The notes: generated by a model from the sequence alone, not told the origin. A stretch of DNA of 64,000 bases from Candidatus Goldiibacteriota bacterium HGW-Goldbacteria-1 (GCA_002839855.1 PGYV01000001.1:210439-274438); one strand, 5' to 3'; shown: positions 43,970-52,674, counted from the stretch's first letter. Numbers and translations are program-made.

Positions 43970-44402
43970 TTTTCACCCCCGCTTTTTCAAGCACCGGCAG
44001 AATCTGTTCAAGCGGATAAAATCCGGTATGCCTGTGAAATTCTTTCCCATTTTCATCAAGAAATATCTGCGTGGGTATTCCCCTTATCCCAAACTGCTTC
44101 GCGTACGGTTCGCCGGCAGGCGTCCACACGTCATGAAATACCACCTTTACTTCTTTGCCGTATTTTTTCTCTATCTCTTCCATTACCGGCACCATCATCT
44201 TGCACGGCACGCATTTTACAGACCCAAGTTCAATAAATGTTACTTTAATTTTAGACGCGGATTTCACATCGGCAGCTTTAACCGGTGCAGCAGTTTCCTG
44301 AGGCTGAACCTGATTTGTACCAACAGCTTTGGGCCTGCTTCCCGCAAATATAAATACAAAAGACACAGCCAGAATTACAAATGCAATAATAATTTTTTTC
44401 AT
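43959..44402 (-). CDS. Exported thioredoxin family protein
   Basis: A 147-residue thioredoxin with an N-terminal membrane anchor (IIIAFVILAVSFVFIFAG, about 3-20), a linker and the active site VKCVPCKMMVP (CxxC), followed by FGIRGIPTQIFLDENG with the cis-proline. It should act outside the cytoplasmic membrane and be kept reduced by the CcdA-like protein. ATG at 44402 has AAGGAGA upstream; the frame extends 29 codons further but without a ribosome binding site. Confidence 0.92.
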   Translation of the reverse strand: MKKIIIAFVILAVSFVFIFAGSRPKAVGTNQVQPQETAAPVKAADVKSASKIKVTFIELGSVKCVPCKMMVPVMEEIEKKYGKEVKVVFHDVWTPAGEPYAKQFGIRGIPTQIFLDENGKEFHRHTGFYPLEQILPVLEKAGVKIEK

Positions 44403-44412
44403 TTTATTCTCC

Positions 44413-44646
44413 TTAAAGCCCCAGGGCTTTTTTAATTTCAGCTTCACTTGGTATCTTGCCGGAAACAACCACTTTGCCGTCAACCGCAACCGCAGGCGTC
44501 ATCATCACGTTATATTTCATTATTTCGCTTATCTCCTTAACCTTTATCACTTCCGCGTCAACTTTATTATCCGCCACAACTTTACGCACCACTTCTTCTG
44601 TCTTAATGCACTTTGGACATCCCGTACCCAGAACAGCTATCTTCAT
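44413..44646 (-). CDS. Redox-active disulfide protein 2 (small thioredoxin-like)
   Basis: A 77-residue cytoplasmic thioredoxin-fold protein. The active site is GTGCPKCIKTEE (Cys10/Cys13), followed by VMMTPAVAVDGKVVVSGKIP with the cis-Pro, the standard pattern of this family. These proteins are regularly encoded beside permeases and ArsR regulators in arsenic and thiol-stress clusters. GGAGG 7 nt before ATG decides the start at 44646; it lies 1 bp after the ArsR gene. Confidence 0.9.
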   Translation of the reverse strand: MKIAVLGTGCPKCIKTEEVVRKVVADNKVDAEVIKVKEISEIMKYNVMMTPAVAVDGKVVVSGKIPSEAEIKKALGL

Positions 44647-44647
44647 T

Positions 44648-45019
44648 TTATGCCTCCATAAGCTGCCTTGCAAGCTGGCACGAAACAATATCATCGCCAT
44701 TGCGCAGGCTTAATCGTTTTTTCAGCCTTTCCATATCTGTTTTAAATATTTCTTCCTGCATTTTAAGGACCGGTTCTGCCAGTTCAACTTCAGGGCTTTC
44801 AATGACAGAGTAAAGAACCCATCTGCCTTTTCTTGTTTCCTTTACCATGCCCGCGGTCTTTAGTATCTGCAGGTGTTTTGACACGTTATACTGGCTTTCT
44901 GACAGCGCGTCTATAAGTTCGCATACCGCGATGTCTTTTCCCGCCTTTAAAAGCAACCTGTATGTGCGCAGCCTGGTTTTGTCAGACAATGCCGCAAATA
45001 CTTCCAGTGCCCTTTCCAT
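44648..45019 (-). CDS. ArsR/SmtB-family transcriptional regulator (first copy)
   Basis: A 123-residue winged-helix repressor: ALSDKTRLRTYRLLL, the recognition helix SQYNVSKHLQILKTAGMV and the beta-wing ETRKGRWVLYSV. The pattern ELIDALSES near helix 3 has no clear CxC metal site, though Cys37-equivalent (VCELI) is present. ATG overlaps the TGA of the DGC gene. It probably controls the promoter at 46640-46685 at the head of this operon. Confidence 0.9.
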   Translation of the reverse strand: MERALEVFAALSDKTRLRTYRLLLKAGKDIAVCELIDALSESQYNVSKHLQILKTAGMVKETRKGRWVLYSVIESPEVELAEPVLKMQEEIFKTDMERLKKRLSLRNGDDIVSCQLARQLMEA

Positions 45020-45444
45020 CAGCACTTACCGCCGCAGCCGCACGAAGAACCGCCGCCATTACAGCAGTCAGAAGGGGCTTTTGCTGAAACAGCATCCTGA
45101 ATCTTTAAAAACGCGTCCTTTACAGTGTCTTCCGACATTCCTGTTTCGCCCTTTTTAAAACCAAATTCAGTGACAACATATGATTCACTTTTTACACCGT
45201 GATTATCCATTGCTTTCTTTCCGCATTTTACCGGGCAGCCGTCTATAACAATTACACGGCCGGAATCTTTGGCGCCTTTTACAAAACTTTCAATATCCGC
45301 GCCCACGCCTGCCAGGCAGTACATACTGCCGTGCCCCGCAACAGAGAGCATCCTTGCAGCCCTATCGCTTAAAAAACCCACGTCAGCCGCTCCTGAACAC
45401 GCGCAGATTATCGCGTCATTTGAACTTCCACAACAGTCACTCAT
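45019..45444 (-). CDS. DGC-domain putative zinc-binding protein
   Basis: A 141-residue Cys-rich protein. IICACSGAADVGFLSDRAAR and MYCLAGVGADIESFVKGAKD, then IDGCPVKCGKK, match the DGC family (named for its Asp-Gly-Cys motif), which is thought to bind zinc or other metals. The C-terminus ends in a Cys/Gly-rich tail (CCNGGGSSCGCGGKC) like that of the ferredoxin HgcB in the next operon. Members are often found in arsenic and permease clusters. Confidence 0.85.
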   Translation of the reverse strand: MSDCCGSSNDAIICACSGAADVGFLSDRAARMLSVAGHGSMYCLAGVGADIESFVKGAKDSGRVIVIDGCPVKCGKKAMDNHGVKSESYVVTEFGFKKGETGMSEDTVKDAFLKIQDAVSAKAPSDCCNGGGSSCGCGGKC

Positions 45445-45458
45445 GCTTCACCTCTTTA

Positions 45459-46619
45459 TTAGAATAAAAAACCATACAGCATGCCTGTTAAAGCAGCCAT
45501 AATTACAACCAGGCCAATATACACAGCTGTTTTCTTTAAACCCATTATACTGTTGATAACTATCATATTAGGAAGGCTTAAAGCAGGCCCTGCAAGCAAA
45601 AGCGCAAGCGCCGGGCCTTTGCCCATTCCCGCGCCTATTAAACCCTGTAATATCGGTACTTCCGTCAGCGTTGCAAAATACATAAGGGCGCCGGCAACAG
45701 ACGCGAACAAATTTGACCATATTGAGTTTCCGCCTACTAATGATACTATCCAGCTTGAAGGAATAAGCGCTTCATGGCCGGGCCTGCCAAGCAGAAATCC
45801 CGCCGCAAGAACACCCATAAACAAAAGCGGAAGTATCTGCACCGCGAATCCCCAGCTTTCTTTTCCCCATTCTTTTATTTCGTCCTTTTTAAACCAGCCA
45901 AAAACCATAAAAGCAAGAACACCAATCAATACGCCCGATATAATCCACTTTGCCCTGTATATTAAATTCCAGACATACATATTTTCATCTTTACCCCAGT
46001 TTAAAAAAACAAGTATCGCAATCATTACCGCAAAATATGAAATCAGTTTCCACGCGGGCATGCTTTCTTCTGAATTATCCGCATTTACAAATTCTTCCAT
46101 GCGTTTTTCCTCTTCTTTGCTGAATATCAGCTGCATAAGAAGGCCGATGATTACCGAGAATACTACAGCGCCGACAATACGCGCGATACCAAGTTCCAAG
46201 CCCAGCACCCGTGCGGTCAATATGATTGCAAGGACATTAATAGCCGGGCCGGAGTAAAGAAATGCGGTGGCCGGCCCTATGCCCGCTCCCCTTTTATATA
46301 TTCCGGCAAACAGGGGAAGCACGGTACAGGAGCAGACAGCAAGAACAGAACCGGATACAGATGCAACCGTATACGCCACAAATTTATTTGCTTTTGCGCC
46401 AAGGTATTTTAATACGGCATTACTTTTTATAAATACCGCAATGGCGCCCGCAATTAAAAACGCGGGGATAAGGCAAAGCAAAACATGCTGGCGCGCGTAA
46501 TCCTGCGTCATATAAAGCGCTTCCATTATGGCATTCTTTAACTGAACGCTTTCAACAGGTATAAAATAGAAAATTAAGAAAACAGCCAGGATGTATAAAA
46601 ACTTTTTTATGTCACTCAT
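45459..46619 (-). CDS. Permease of the ArsP/SO_0444 type
   Basis: A 386-residue membrane transporter with about ten segments. ASVSGSVLAVCSCTVLPLFAGIYKRGAG (positions about 88-115) has the CSC motif followed by the conserved P-F-G-I-x-x-R-G-A-G characteristic of this permease family (DUF318); the second repeat is SNLFASVAGALMYFATLTEVPILQGLIGAGMGKGPALALL. Members export organoarsenicals or have been linked to Cu/Zn efflux. It is the first gene of the eight-gene operon that ends with arsC. Confidence 0.9.
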   Translation of the reverse strand: MSDIKKFLYILAVFLIFYFIPVESVQLKNAIMEALYMTQDYARQHVLLCLIPAFLIAGAIAVFIKSNAVLKYLGAKANKFVAYTVASVSGSVLAVCSCTVLPLFAGIYKRGAGIGPATAFLYSGPAINVLAIILTARVLGLELGIARIVGAVVFSVIIGLLMQLIFSKEEEKRMEEFVNADNSEESMPAWKLISYFAVMIAILVFLNWGKDENMYVWNLIYRAKWIISGVLIGVLAFMVFGWFKKDEIKEWGKESWGFAVQILPLLFMGVLAAGFLLGRPGHEALIPSSWIVSLVGGNSIWSNLFASVAGALMYFATLTEVPILQGLIGAGMGKGPALALLLAGPALSLPNMIVINSIMGLKKTAVYIGLVVIMAALTGMLYGFLF

Positions 46620-46639
46620 CTTTTCTCCTGATATGCTTA

Positions 46640-46685
46640 TATGCGCTATCGTGCATACGTTATCTTAAAAAAAAGCCCTTGTCAA
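46640..46685 (-). promoter_or_regulatory. Promoter and operator of the permease-arsC operon
   Basis: On the minus strand TTGACA (46680-46685) and TAACGT (46657-46662) are 17 bp apart. Overlapping the start-site region is TATGCGCTATCGTGCATA (46640-46657), an imperfect palindrome of the spacing that ArsR-type dimers bind. Ribosome binding site GGAG follows at about 46628. Confidence 0.65.
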
Positions 46686-46758
46686 CAATTAAATCTGCGA
46701 TTGTGAAACTTTTGGATATTTTCTTAGGCTTGCGGCTGCAAGTTCATTGTATATGGTT

Positions 46759-47082
46759 TTACCTGTCAGTGAAAATAAAATCCATCTTAAGCCTTGCCCC
46801 TATCCCGTTTGCCACTTTCGCAAGCGTTGCCAGTTCGGCGTTTTTTTGACCGTTCAGGATGCGGGCAAGCACCTGATGGTCAATTTGAGCCTTTTTTGCA
46901 AGGGCATAATTTGTAAGGTGTTTCTTCTTCATTTCAGCCTTAACTTTTTCTATAAAATCAAACATAATGCTTTCAGCGTCATATGCTTCCATCGCTTTTT
47001 TGTTTTTCATTATTTGTTTAAATATATCATTGTGAATGTGAGAGTTAGTTCCTATTTTTGCCTTTTTTGTCGTTTTTTTCAT
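46759..47082 (-). CDS. XRE-family helix-turn-helix protein (orphan antitoxin-like)
   Basis: A 107-residue DNA-binding protein with a helix-turn-helix at about 55-95 (LTNYALAKKAQIDHQVLARI; LNGQKNAELATLAKVANGI). The long basic N-terminus before it resembles HigA/HipB-type antitoxins. No toxin gene is next to it, so it is either an orphan antitoxin or a small regulator between the two metal operons. Ribosome binding site GAGGT upstream of ATG. Confidence 0.85.
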   Translation of the reverse strand: MKKTTKKAKIGTNSHIHNDIFKQIMKNKKAMEAYDAESIMFDFIEKVKAEMKKKHLTNYALAKKAQIDHQVLARILNGQKNAELATLAKVANGIGARLKMDFIFTDR

Positions 47083-47162
47083 GGATTTTACCTCTTTTGC
47101 TATGTTTTACTTTTTTCAATTATGCACTTTAAAGCCCTTATTGTCAATACGTTAACTTTCAA

Positions 47163-47480
47163 TCAGCAGCAGCCGCTCTTGCCGCCGCCGCAGCACCCTG
47201 AATTTGTGTCATCACCGCAGCCGCACTCTGCTTTGCCGTTTTTTGACCCAAGTATGGCGGCGGCGCAGCCGGGGCCTGTTTCCACGTTTATCGCGCCGTA
47301 AGCGCAGTTTACCATGCACGCGCCGCATTCAATACACGCGCCCTTATCGGCAAACGCAGCCTTGTTCCCTTCCATCTTAAAAACCCCGCGCGGACACACC
47401 TTTACGCACATTGTGCATCCCGTGCATTTATCCTGATTGTAACTTATGGAAACCAATTCATCTATGTATCTTAGTTTCAT
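47163..47480 (-). CDS. hgcB: HgcB, 4Fe-4S ferredoxin of mercury methylation
   Basis: A 105-residue ferredoxin with two 4Fe-4S motifs, CTGCTMCVKVCPRGVF (Cys19, 22, 25, 29) and CIECGACMVNCAYGAI (Cys49, 52, 55, 59), followed by the conserved lone cysteine of HgcB in GPGCAAAI (Cys72) and a Cys-rich tail that ends in a vicinal pair (Cys104-Cys105). HgcB reduces the corrinoid of HgcA and is thought to hand mercury(II) to it through these cysteines. ATG overlaps the hgcA stop by 4 bp. An earlier in-frame start at 47606 lies inside hgcA and is not used. An ordinary ferredoxin is possible only if hgcA were misassigned. Confidence 0.93.
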   Translation of the reverse strand: MKLRYIDELVSISYNQDKCTGCTMCVKVCPRGVFKMEGNKAAFADKGACIECGACMVNCAYGAINVETGPGCAAAILGSKNGKAECGCGDDTNSGCCGGGKSGCC

Positions 47481-48616
47481 ATTATCACCCTCATTATCAT
47501 CTCTGTAATTATAAGCAGAACGGAAATTATGCCGCCTGCTGTTATAAAACCAATGGAATCTTTTACCTCTTTTTTCACGCCGGAAATTGATGTGAATGTC
47601 GTGCACCCGGTATAATTCATAGCGGTGAATGAAGCTATAGAGATAATGATAATCACAGATGCCGGCAGCCTTAAATACATGTAAGGCGCGGCTAAGACCC
47701 CGGATAACAGCACAAAAAATATGCTTCCCAGCAACCCTGAGAAAATACCTTTAACTGAAAAATACCTGCCCGGAAGCGCCGGCAGAAGCATAGAAAACAG
47801 CACCGTGCCCGACACCATTCCGGTCAGCGCGGCGTATAAATAAAACATTCCGCGGTAGACAGCGTCGTACAGAACAAACCCCCTGCTGCTTATCCCCGAT
47901 AAAACTATTACCGCAATCATGGGCCAGAACAGTTTGTCCATTGCCATAACCAGTTCCAGCCACGACACTTCCACCCTGCGCCAAATTGTAAATTCCACAG
48001 TCTTCATCGCCGTGTCATTTTCCATCCCGTTATCAATAAACTTTTTTATATCGCGCGCTTCTACCGGCCCGAATACCGCCTTAAAACCGGTCTGCCTGCG
48101 TATTTCATGCGCGGCCACTCCCGGCGCTGACAACAGCGGAAGAATAATATTTTTATGCGTTACCACCATATCAAGTTTGGTTTCTATTATTCTTTTTATA
48201 ATCTCCGCGTCACAAAACGTGCCTTTGCCCGCGGCGCACCAGACATTTACACCCTTGGTGTCAATTACCAGAACCCACGCGTCGATTTTTGCGTCGCGCC
48301 TTAAAACATCAAATGAAAGTTTATAGTTTGCGGACACTAAAACCGGCGAGTTTTCATCCGGCTTACCCACAGCGTATAACCCCGGCGCTATGGCATAATC
48401 CATACGCTTAAAGCCAAGCCGAACCGCAATCTCTCCCATTTTATCGGACAGCTTCCAGTTAAAACCAACTCCCGGAACCACAGATGAATTCGCGGCAGCG
48501 CAGCAGCATCCGCCTTCGCTATCCGGCCCGCGGCTAATAGAATATTCCCCGACTTCTATATATTTAATATCATTTTTTGCCGCCGGCCCGCAGCAGCAAT
48601 CCTCACCTTTACTCAT
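47477..48616 (-). CDS. hgcA: HgcA, corrinoid protein of mercury methylation
   Basis: A 379-residue protein with a soluble N-terminal corrinoid-binding domain related to CdhD/CFeSP (about 1-215) and a C-terminal membrane domain with about five helices (225-379). The cap-helix motif NVWCAAGK is at 124-131; its Cys127 corresponds to the cobalt ligand essential for methylmercury formation in known methylators. The N-terminus is unusual in carrying two cysteine triplets (CCC at 7-9 and 37-39). The gene overlaps acr3 upstream and hgcB downstream by 4 bp each, so mercury methylation and arsenite efflux are translated from one message. Membrane location: inner membrane, active domain in the cytoplasm. 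Confidence 0.95.
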   Translation of the reverse strand: MSKGEDCCCGPAAKNDIKYIEVGEYSISRGPDSEGGCCCAAANSSVVPGVGFNWKLSDKMGEIAVRLGFKRMDYAIAPGLYAVGKPDENSPVLVSANYKLSFDVLRRDAKIDAWVLVIDTKGVNVWCAAGKGTFCDAEIIKRIIETKLDMVVTHKNIILPLLSAPGVAAHEIRRQTGFKAVFGPVEARDIKKFIDNGMENDTAMKTVEFTIWRRVEVSWLELVMAMDKLFWPMIAVIVLSGISSRGFVLYDAVYRGMFYLYAALTGMVSGTVLFSMLLPALPGRYFSVKGIFSGLLGSIFFVLLSGVLAAPYMYLRLPASVIIIISIASFTAMNYTGCTTFTSISGVKKEVKDSIGFITAGGIISVLLIITEMIMRVII

Positions 48617-49650
48617 TTAAAGCCTCCTTTTAATTTAAACGCCGCATTTACCAGTAAAACCATTATAGGCACTTCTACAAGCGGGCCTATGACAGTGGCA
48701 AACGCCTGCTGTGAACTGATTCCGAATATGGCAATTGCCACAGCAATGGCAAGTTCAAAATCATTGCTGGCCGCAGTAAAAGACACAGCCACAGTCTGTT
48801 TGTAATTTGCTCCCATTTTTTTTGCTATAAAGAAAGTTCCAAACCACATAATCAGAAAATATAATATCAGCGGTACCGCCACAAGCAGCACATCAAGCGG
48901 CTGTTTAATAATATATTCGCCCTTTAACGAAAACATAATTATAATTGTGAATAGCAGCGCGATAAGAGTTAAGGGTGATATTTTTGGTATGAATTTCTGT
49001 TCGTACCACTCTGTCCCTTTTAACCTTAAAAGCGAGTAACGCGTTACAAGCCCCGCCGTAAACGGAATGCCAAGATATATAAGGACCGCCTTTGCGGATT
49101 CCCACATGGAAATAGAAACATTAATACCTTTTACCAGCCCGAATACGTTTAACAGGACGGTTATAAAAAACCAGATATACACCGCGTAAAAAAGCATCTG
49201 CGATACAGCGTTAAAAGCCACAAGCCCCACGCCAAGTTCGCGGTCGCCCTGCGCAAGGTCGTTCCACACTATTACCATTGCAATACACCGTGCAAGGCCT
49301 ACAAGAATAACACCTATCATATATTCAGGATGGTTACGCAGGAAGAGAACGGCAAGCCCGAACATTAAAACAGGCCCCACCAGCCAGTTCTGGATAAGCG
49401 AGAATATAAGGAGTTTTTTATTGTGAAAAACTTCCCCCATTTTTTCATATTTCACCTTTGCCATAGGCGGATACATCATAAGTATAAGGCCTATCGCAAT
49501 GGGAACCGATGCGGTGCCTATCTGCATTGCCGCGACAGAGTTTGTTATAGCAGGAATAAAATAACCGGCAGCTATACCTATTATCATGGCAAGAAATATC
49601 CAGACTGTAAGATACCTGTCAACGAAAGGCAACTTTCTGGCATTTTCCAT
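48613..49650 (-). CDS. acr3: ACR3-family arsenite efflux permease
   Basis: A 345-residue transporter with ten membrane segments. [16 protein letters not shown] (about 55-70), [35 protein letters not shown] with the functional Cys, and [20 protein letters not shown] are diagnostic of ACR3. It exports arsenite (and sometimes antimonite). Its ATG overlaps the arsR stop by 1 bp and its stop overlaps hgcA by 4 bp. Confidence 0.96.
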   Translation of the reverse strand: MENARKLPFVDRYLTVWIFLAMIIGIAAGYFIPAITNSVAAMQIGTASVPIAIGLILMMYPPMAKVKYEKMGEVFHNKKLLIFSLIQNWLVGPVLMFGLAVLFLRNHPEYMIGVILVGLARCIAMVIVWNDLAQGDRELGVGLVAFNAVSQMLFYAVYIWFFITVLLNVFGLVKGINVSISMWESAKAVLIYLGIPFTAGLVTRYSLLRLKGTEWYEQKFIPKISPLTLIALLFTIIIMFSLKGEYIIKQPLDVLLVAVPLILYFLIMWFGTFFIAKKMGANYKQTVAVSFTAASNDFELAIAVAIAIFGISSQQAFATVIGPLVEVPIMVLLVNAAFKLKGGFK

Positions 49651-49994
49651 TATTTACACCTCTTTGAATCGCAGCATGCCTGCGGGGATTTTATGGCGCC
49701 TGCTGTTTTTATAGCGATAGTATCAGAACCAAGCTCTTTTTTTATAATGATGTTAATGTCTTTAGTCTGATTAGTATCTGAAATTGAATAATAGACCCAC
49801 ATCCCTTTTTTTATATCCGTGACAACACCCGCGTTTTTTAAAACGTTAAGGGCTTTTGAAACAGCCGCCTGTTTCATTTGAAGTGCGTTTAAAATCTGGC
49901 AGACGCACAGCCCGCCTTTTGCCTGTTTGGACAGGAGAAGTTTTACGATTTTAAGCCTTGTCTCATCCGCGTACGCTTTAAATATTTTAACCAT
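49650..49994 (-). CDS. arsR: ArsR-family transcriptional repressor heading the arsR-acr3-hgcAB operon
   Basis: A 114-residue winged-helix repressor: [58 protein letters not shown] (about 31-33) falls in the ELCVC-like helix that binds As(III) in classical ArsR, and three further Cys occur at the C-terminus (ACCDSKRC), which may be extra ligands. A likely operator overlaps its promoter at 50010-50035. It would lift repression of the whole operon when arsenite, or possibly mercury, is present. Confidence 0.95.
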   Translation of the reverse strand: MVKIFKAYADETRLKIVKLLLSKQAKGGLCVCQILNALQMKQAAVSKALNVLKNAGVVTDIKKGMWVYYSISDTNQTKDINIIIKKELGSDTIAIKTAGAIKSPQACCDSKRCK

Positions 49995-50009
49995 TTTTCC
50001 TCCTGTATT

Positions 50010-50062
50010 ACTATATGAACATTTGGTAATATAGTTATACAGGGCGAATCCCCGGATGTCAA
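50010..50062 (-). promoter_or_regulatory. Promoter and ArsR operator of arsR-acr3-hgcA-hgcB
   Basis: On the minus strand TTGACA (50057-50062) and TATAAC (50034-50039) are exactly 17 bp apart. The inverted repeat ACTATAT (50010-50016) and ATATAGT (50029-50035) covers the transcription start, a usual position for ArsR repression. Ribosome binding site AGGAGG follows at about 50000-50005. Confidence 0.85.
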
Positions 50063-50081
50063 CATTTTTGTTTTATAAATT

Positions 50082-50115
50082 AAAAGAACCGCAGGATTAC
50101 TCCCGCGGTTCTTTT
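50082..50115 (-). terminator. Terminator of the 50135 lipoprotein gene
   Basis: AAAAGAACCGC and GCGGTTCTTTT form an 11-bp stem with a 12-nt loop and a T-rich end on the minus strand, 20 bp after the lipoprotein stop. It separates this gene from the ars/hgc promoter. Confidence 0.85.
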
Positions 50116-50134
50116 AAAAGGGATTATAAAGTTC

Positions 50135-50701
50135 TTATTGCCCCATCTTGCTGCTGTCTTTTGTATATTCGGCAATTAAGCTTTTAAGCTTAGCCATCGC
50201 CCTCTGCCTTTCTTCTCCTAACACATTTGCTTCTATCGTTTTTACTACTTTTCCCTGCCCGTTTATCCCTGTTATGTTTCCGGTGTATAAAATACCCAGC
50301 TGCCCTTCAATTATTTTCCAGTTTTGATCATATCTGGCCTTAATAATAAACTGCCTGCTTTTGACTTCCTTTTCAACAACACTTTCCGTGGCTTTTTTAC
50401 CGCCAAGCATATTTGTAAACAGGGTATTTGTAAGCCTGTCCCCTTCGCTTCTCATTTTATAGGATTCGCCGACCAGTATAATTGGGCCGCTCGTTGAATT
50501 ACGTACTATTTTCAAGCCGTCATCTAAAAGGCATTTCCTTGCAGCGTAATACGCTTCATTAGCTCCTGCATTTATTACAGTCTGGCCTTCAGCTTCCTGC
50601 GCGCTATAGTTCGATTTAATAATATATTTTTCCAGTTCCGCGCACCCCGTAAAAACCATAACAAAAACAAACAGCATTAAAACAATTACAGATTTCTTCA
50701 T
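50135..50701 (-). CDS. Hypothetical lipoprotein
   Basis: A 188-residue lipoprotein. The signal (MKKSVIVLMLFVFVMVFTGC) ends in the lipobox VFTGC, and the mature part has one alpha/beta domain containing AGANEAYYAARKCLLDDGLKI, which resembles periplasmic DUF3568-type small domains. The start at 50701 has GGGAGGG upstream. No partner genes nearby; function unknown. Confidence 0.8.
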   Translation of the reverse strand: MKKSVIVLMLFVFVMVFTGCAELEKYIIKSNYSAQEAEGQTVINAGANEAYYAARKCLLDDGLKIVRNSTSGPIILVGESYKMRSEGDRLTNTLFTNMLGGKKATESVVEKEVKSRQFIIKARYDQNWKIIEGQLGILYTGNITGINGQGKVVKTIEANVLGEERQRAMAKLKSLIAEYTKDSSKMGQ

Positions 50702-50820
50702 AACACCCTCCCGATTTTTTGTTCCCCTCAAAACGATTATACTCAATACAACATTTTCTGTAAATACGACTTTTAACAGCAGAAATAACATGAATCTTTA
50801 CAGTAATCGCGTGTTCTTAT

Positions 50821-51084
50821 TTATGCCTTTTCTATATACGAGATTTTGGCTATTGTAATATAACCGTCATTTGTATCTTCAAAATCAAATATATATTTTT
50901 TTGCCGTGTATTTAAAGAAACCCGGCGCTATGCGCCGGATGCCTTCGCTCTCTTTATACGGGCGTATTTTATGCGCAAGGGTGCAGATTTCGTCATATAC
51001 TTCCTGCCGTTCCTTTATCATAGGCCTTATTTTCATAAAAATCTGCGCCGTCTGTGCAATCTTATACAGCCTTACTGCCGTCAT
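50821..51084 (-). CDS. Probable toxin of a type II toxin-antitoxin pair
   Basis: An 87-residue basic protein (MTAVRLYKIAQTAQIFMKIR at the start; FKYTAKKYIFDFEDTNDGYI, then a C-terminal strand). No active-site motif is recognised; it does not look like a clear RelE or PIN protein. Its ATG overlaps the stop of the antitoxin gene by 1 bp (TAATG), so the two are translationally coupled, which is the main reason for calling it the toxin partner. Confidence 0.6.
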   Translation of the reverse strand: MTAVRLYKIAQTAQIFMKIRPMIKERQEVYDEICTLAHKIRPYKESEGIRRIAPGFFKYTAKKYIFDFEDTNDGYITIAKISYIEKA

Positions 51085-51350
51085 TAAAGTTTACCCTTAT
51101 GCGCTTTCTTTGCCTTAACCCCAATGCTTTCCGCGAATTCATCCAGATTCACGGCGGTTGCCTTTTCGTTTGCCATGTAATTCGCGTATGTAAGGTAGTC
51201 ATCCTGCAGCTGCCGCCTGGTTAATTCATTCTTTACGGCTTTTTCAATGAATTTATTCAGTTTGTAACCCTCTTTATCGCATACTTCCCTTAACTCATTC
51301 TTAATTTCGCTGTCCATCTGGATTGTAAATGAAGACATTTTCGCGGTCAT
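51084..51350 (-). CDS. Ribbon-helix-helix antitoxin
   Basis: An 88-residue protein. The N-terminal ribbon-helix-helix reads SSFTIQMDSEIKNELREVCD and GYKLNKFIEKAVKNEL, the strand-helix-helix layout of MetJ/Arc antitoxins; the C-terminal half (NLDEFAESIG) would wrap the toxin. ATG at 51350 has GGGAGG upstream. A degraded relative is at 19457-19705. A long inverted repeat lies in its promoter. Confidence 0.8.
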   Translation of the reverse strand: MTAKMSSFTIQMDSEIKNELREVCDKEGYKLNKFIEKAVKNELTRRQLQDDYLTYANYMANEKATAVNLDEFAESIGVKAKKAHKGKL

Positions 51351-51414
51351 TTTTATTACCTCCCTGTCATTATCATTACCCGGCATTTTTTTATTTAAGC
51401 TTCCAAACCAAATA

Positions 51415-51470
51415 TAACACAAAATAACTAAAAATCAACAATTTATAACAATTTTAGTTATTTTGTGTTA
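51415..51470 (-). promoter_or_regulatory. 19-bp inverted repeat operator of the TA operon
   Basis: TAACACAAAATAACTAAAA (51415-51433) and its exact reverse complement (51452-51470) are separated by 18 bp. On the minus strand TTGATT and TATATT lie 16 bp apart across the second arm, so a protein bound there would block transcription; RHH antitoxins typically repress their own operons this way. Confidence 0.82.
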
Positions 51471-51780
51471 GCGTATGTATTTCAGAAGTACCGGGTAAAT
51501 TTAGGGGCAGAGAGACGGAAGCACAACGGCAAGATTTCGTTTTGGTAGACGCGGGTCTTTAGCCCGCGGATCTTTTAAGTTATATGTTTATATATTTCCA
51601 TACAAAACCTAAACCAACTACAACTGCCGCGGGCTAAAGACCCGCGTCTACCAATACATAAAATACAATAACAACATTTGTTAAGCGCCGAGCTGACTGG
51701 GTAGACGGCATGCAACACGAGGGATGGGATTTCGCTTATGCTTAATTGCTTATCTGCTTATTGCTTAAAATTTATATCCT
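51471..51780. repeat. Gene-free stretch with two REP elements
   Basis: A plus-strand REP (51544-51569) and a minus-strand REP (51626-51652) of the same CGCGGG stem family face each other about 56 bp apart. No coding sequence is seen; the rest is A/T-rich, with a GGTAAATTTAGGGGCAG tract resembling the 8-bp array flanks. Confidence 0.75.
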
Positions 51781-51788
51781 AAACTTCT

Positions 51789-52184
51789 TCATATCCACTC
51801 TATTTCTATTTCCTTTTCAACTTCCTTAAACTCTTTATCCCCGGTTATAAGCACGGCTTTATGCATTATTGCGGCTGCAGCCGCGAAGCAGTCTGCATAA
51901 GACATCTTTTTTTCAGATTTCAGGGCAGCTGCCTGCCTGGTAATTTCCCTGCCCGCGGGAAGCAGTTCAACCGGAAGGGTGTCCATTATTTCAACCATGG
52001 CATCAGCCACGCGGGCCCCCTCTTCCCTTTTTATGATGTAATAAACCTCGCCCCAGTTGACAGTTGTCATCAGGGTTTTTTGCCCTTTTTGAATGGATTT
52101 TTCCATGGCTTTTTTTACTGTTTCAAAACCTTTTTCACGCTGTAGAAATGAAATCATAGCGTACGAATCCAGGACAAATCTCAT
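51789..52184 (-). CDS. PIN-domain toxin (VapC-type ribonuclease)
   Basis: A 131-residue PIN nuclease. The acidic active site is visible as Asp6 (LDSYAMISF), Glu46 (NWGEVYYII), Asp in SYADCFAAAAA (about 95-97) and Asp in VLITGDKEF (about 117). VapC proteins cleave tRNAs or other RNAs when their antitoxin is degraded. It overlaps the AbrB-type gene by 4 bp. Confidence 0.92.
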   Translation of the reverse strand: MRFVLDSYAMISFLQREKGFETVKKAMEKSIQKGQKTLMTTVNWGEVYYIIKREEGARVADAMVEIMDTLPVELLPAGREITRQAAALKSEKKMSYADCFAAAAAIMHKAVLITGDKEFKEVEKEIEIEWI

Positions 52185-52423
52185 TTTTTCTTTTCCCTGC
52201 CGTATTCCGCGGCCCTTTCTTCTAAAAGCACGTGCGCAAGGTTCTTTTTGCTCTTTAAAACACCCGCCACCGCGTCAAGATATTCTTCTGTTACCGGCCT
52301 TATGGTTATTTCTAACCCCGTATCCTGCATTGACAGTTTTGTACCCGTTTTTATGTTAAGCCGCCTGCGTATCTGCGCCGGTATTACTATCTGCCCTTTT
52401 GATGTCACTGTGCATGTATACAT
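52181..52423 (-). CDS. AbrB/MazE-type antitoxin (VapB)
   Basis: An 80-residue protein with the swapped-hairpin AbrB DNA-binding domain (VTSKGQIVIPAQIRRRLNI, then TKLSMQDTG) and a C-terminal tail expected to bind the PIN toxin. AGGAGG is placed well before ATG. Together with the preceding entry it forms a complete VapBC module. Confidence 0.93.
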   Translation of the reverse strand: MYTCTVTSKGQIVIPAQIRRRLNIKTGTKLSMQDTGLEITIRPVTEEYLDAVAGVLKSKKNLAHVLLEERAAEYGREKKK

Positions 52424-52674
52424 TGAATACCTCCTGTTTCACTAAATATACCGCATAATGAAATGTAAGTCAAATTTAAAACGTCTTACCCGGAAAAACA
52501 GAGGGACGGATGGTCGGATGCACGGAGGGTTGGAAGTAAAACAAAAAGCAACTGCCGCGCCCTAAAGGGACGCGCCTACCACTGCCATACCCAATCCCGG
52601 TAAAGCAGAGGGACGGACGGTCGGATGCAAAATAATTGAAGATTCGATATTCGAAGATTAGATAAAAAACACAG

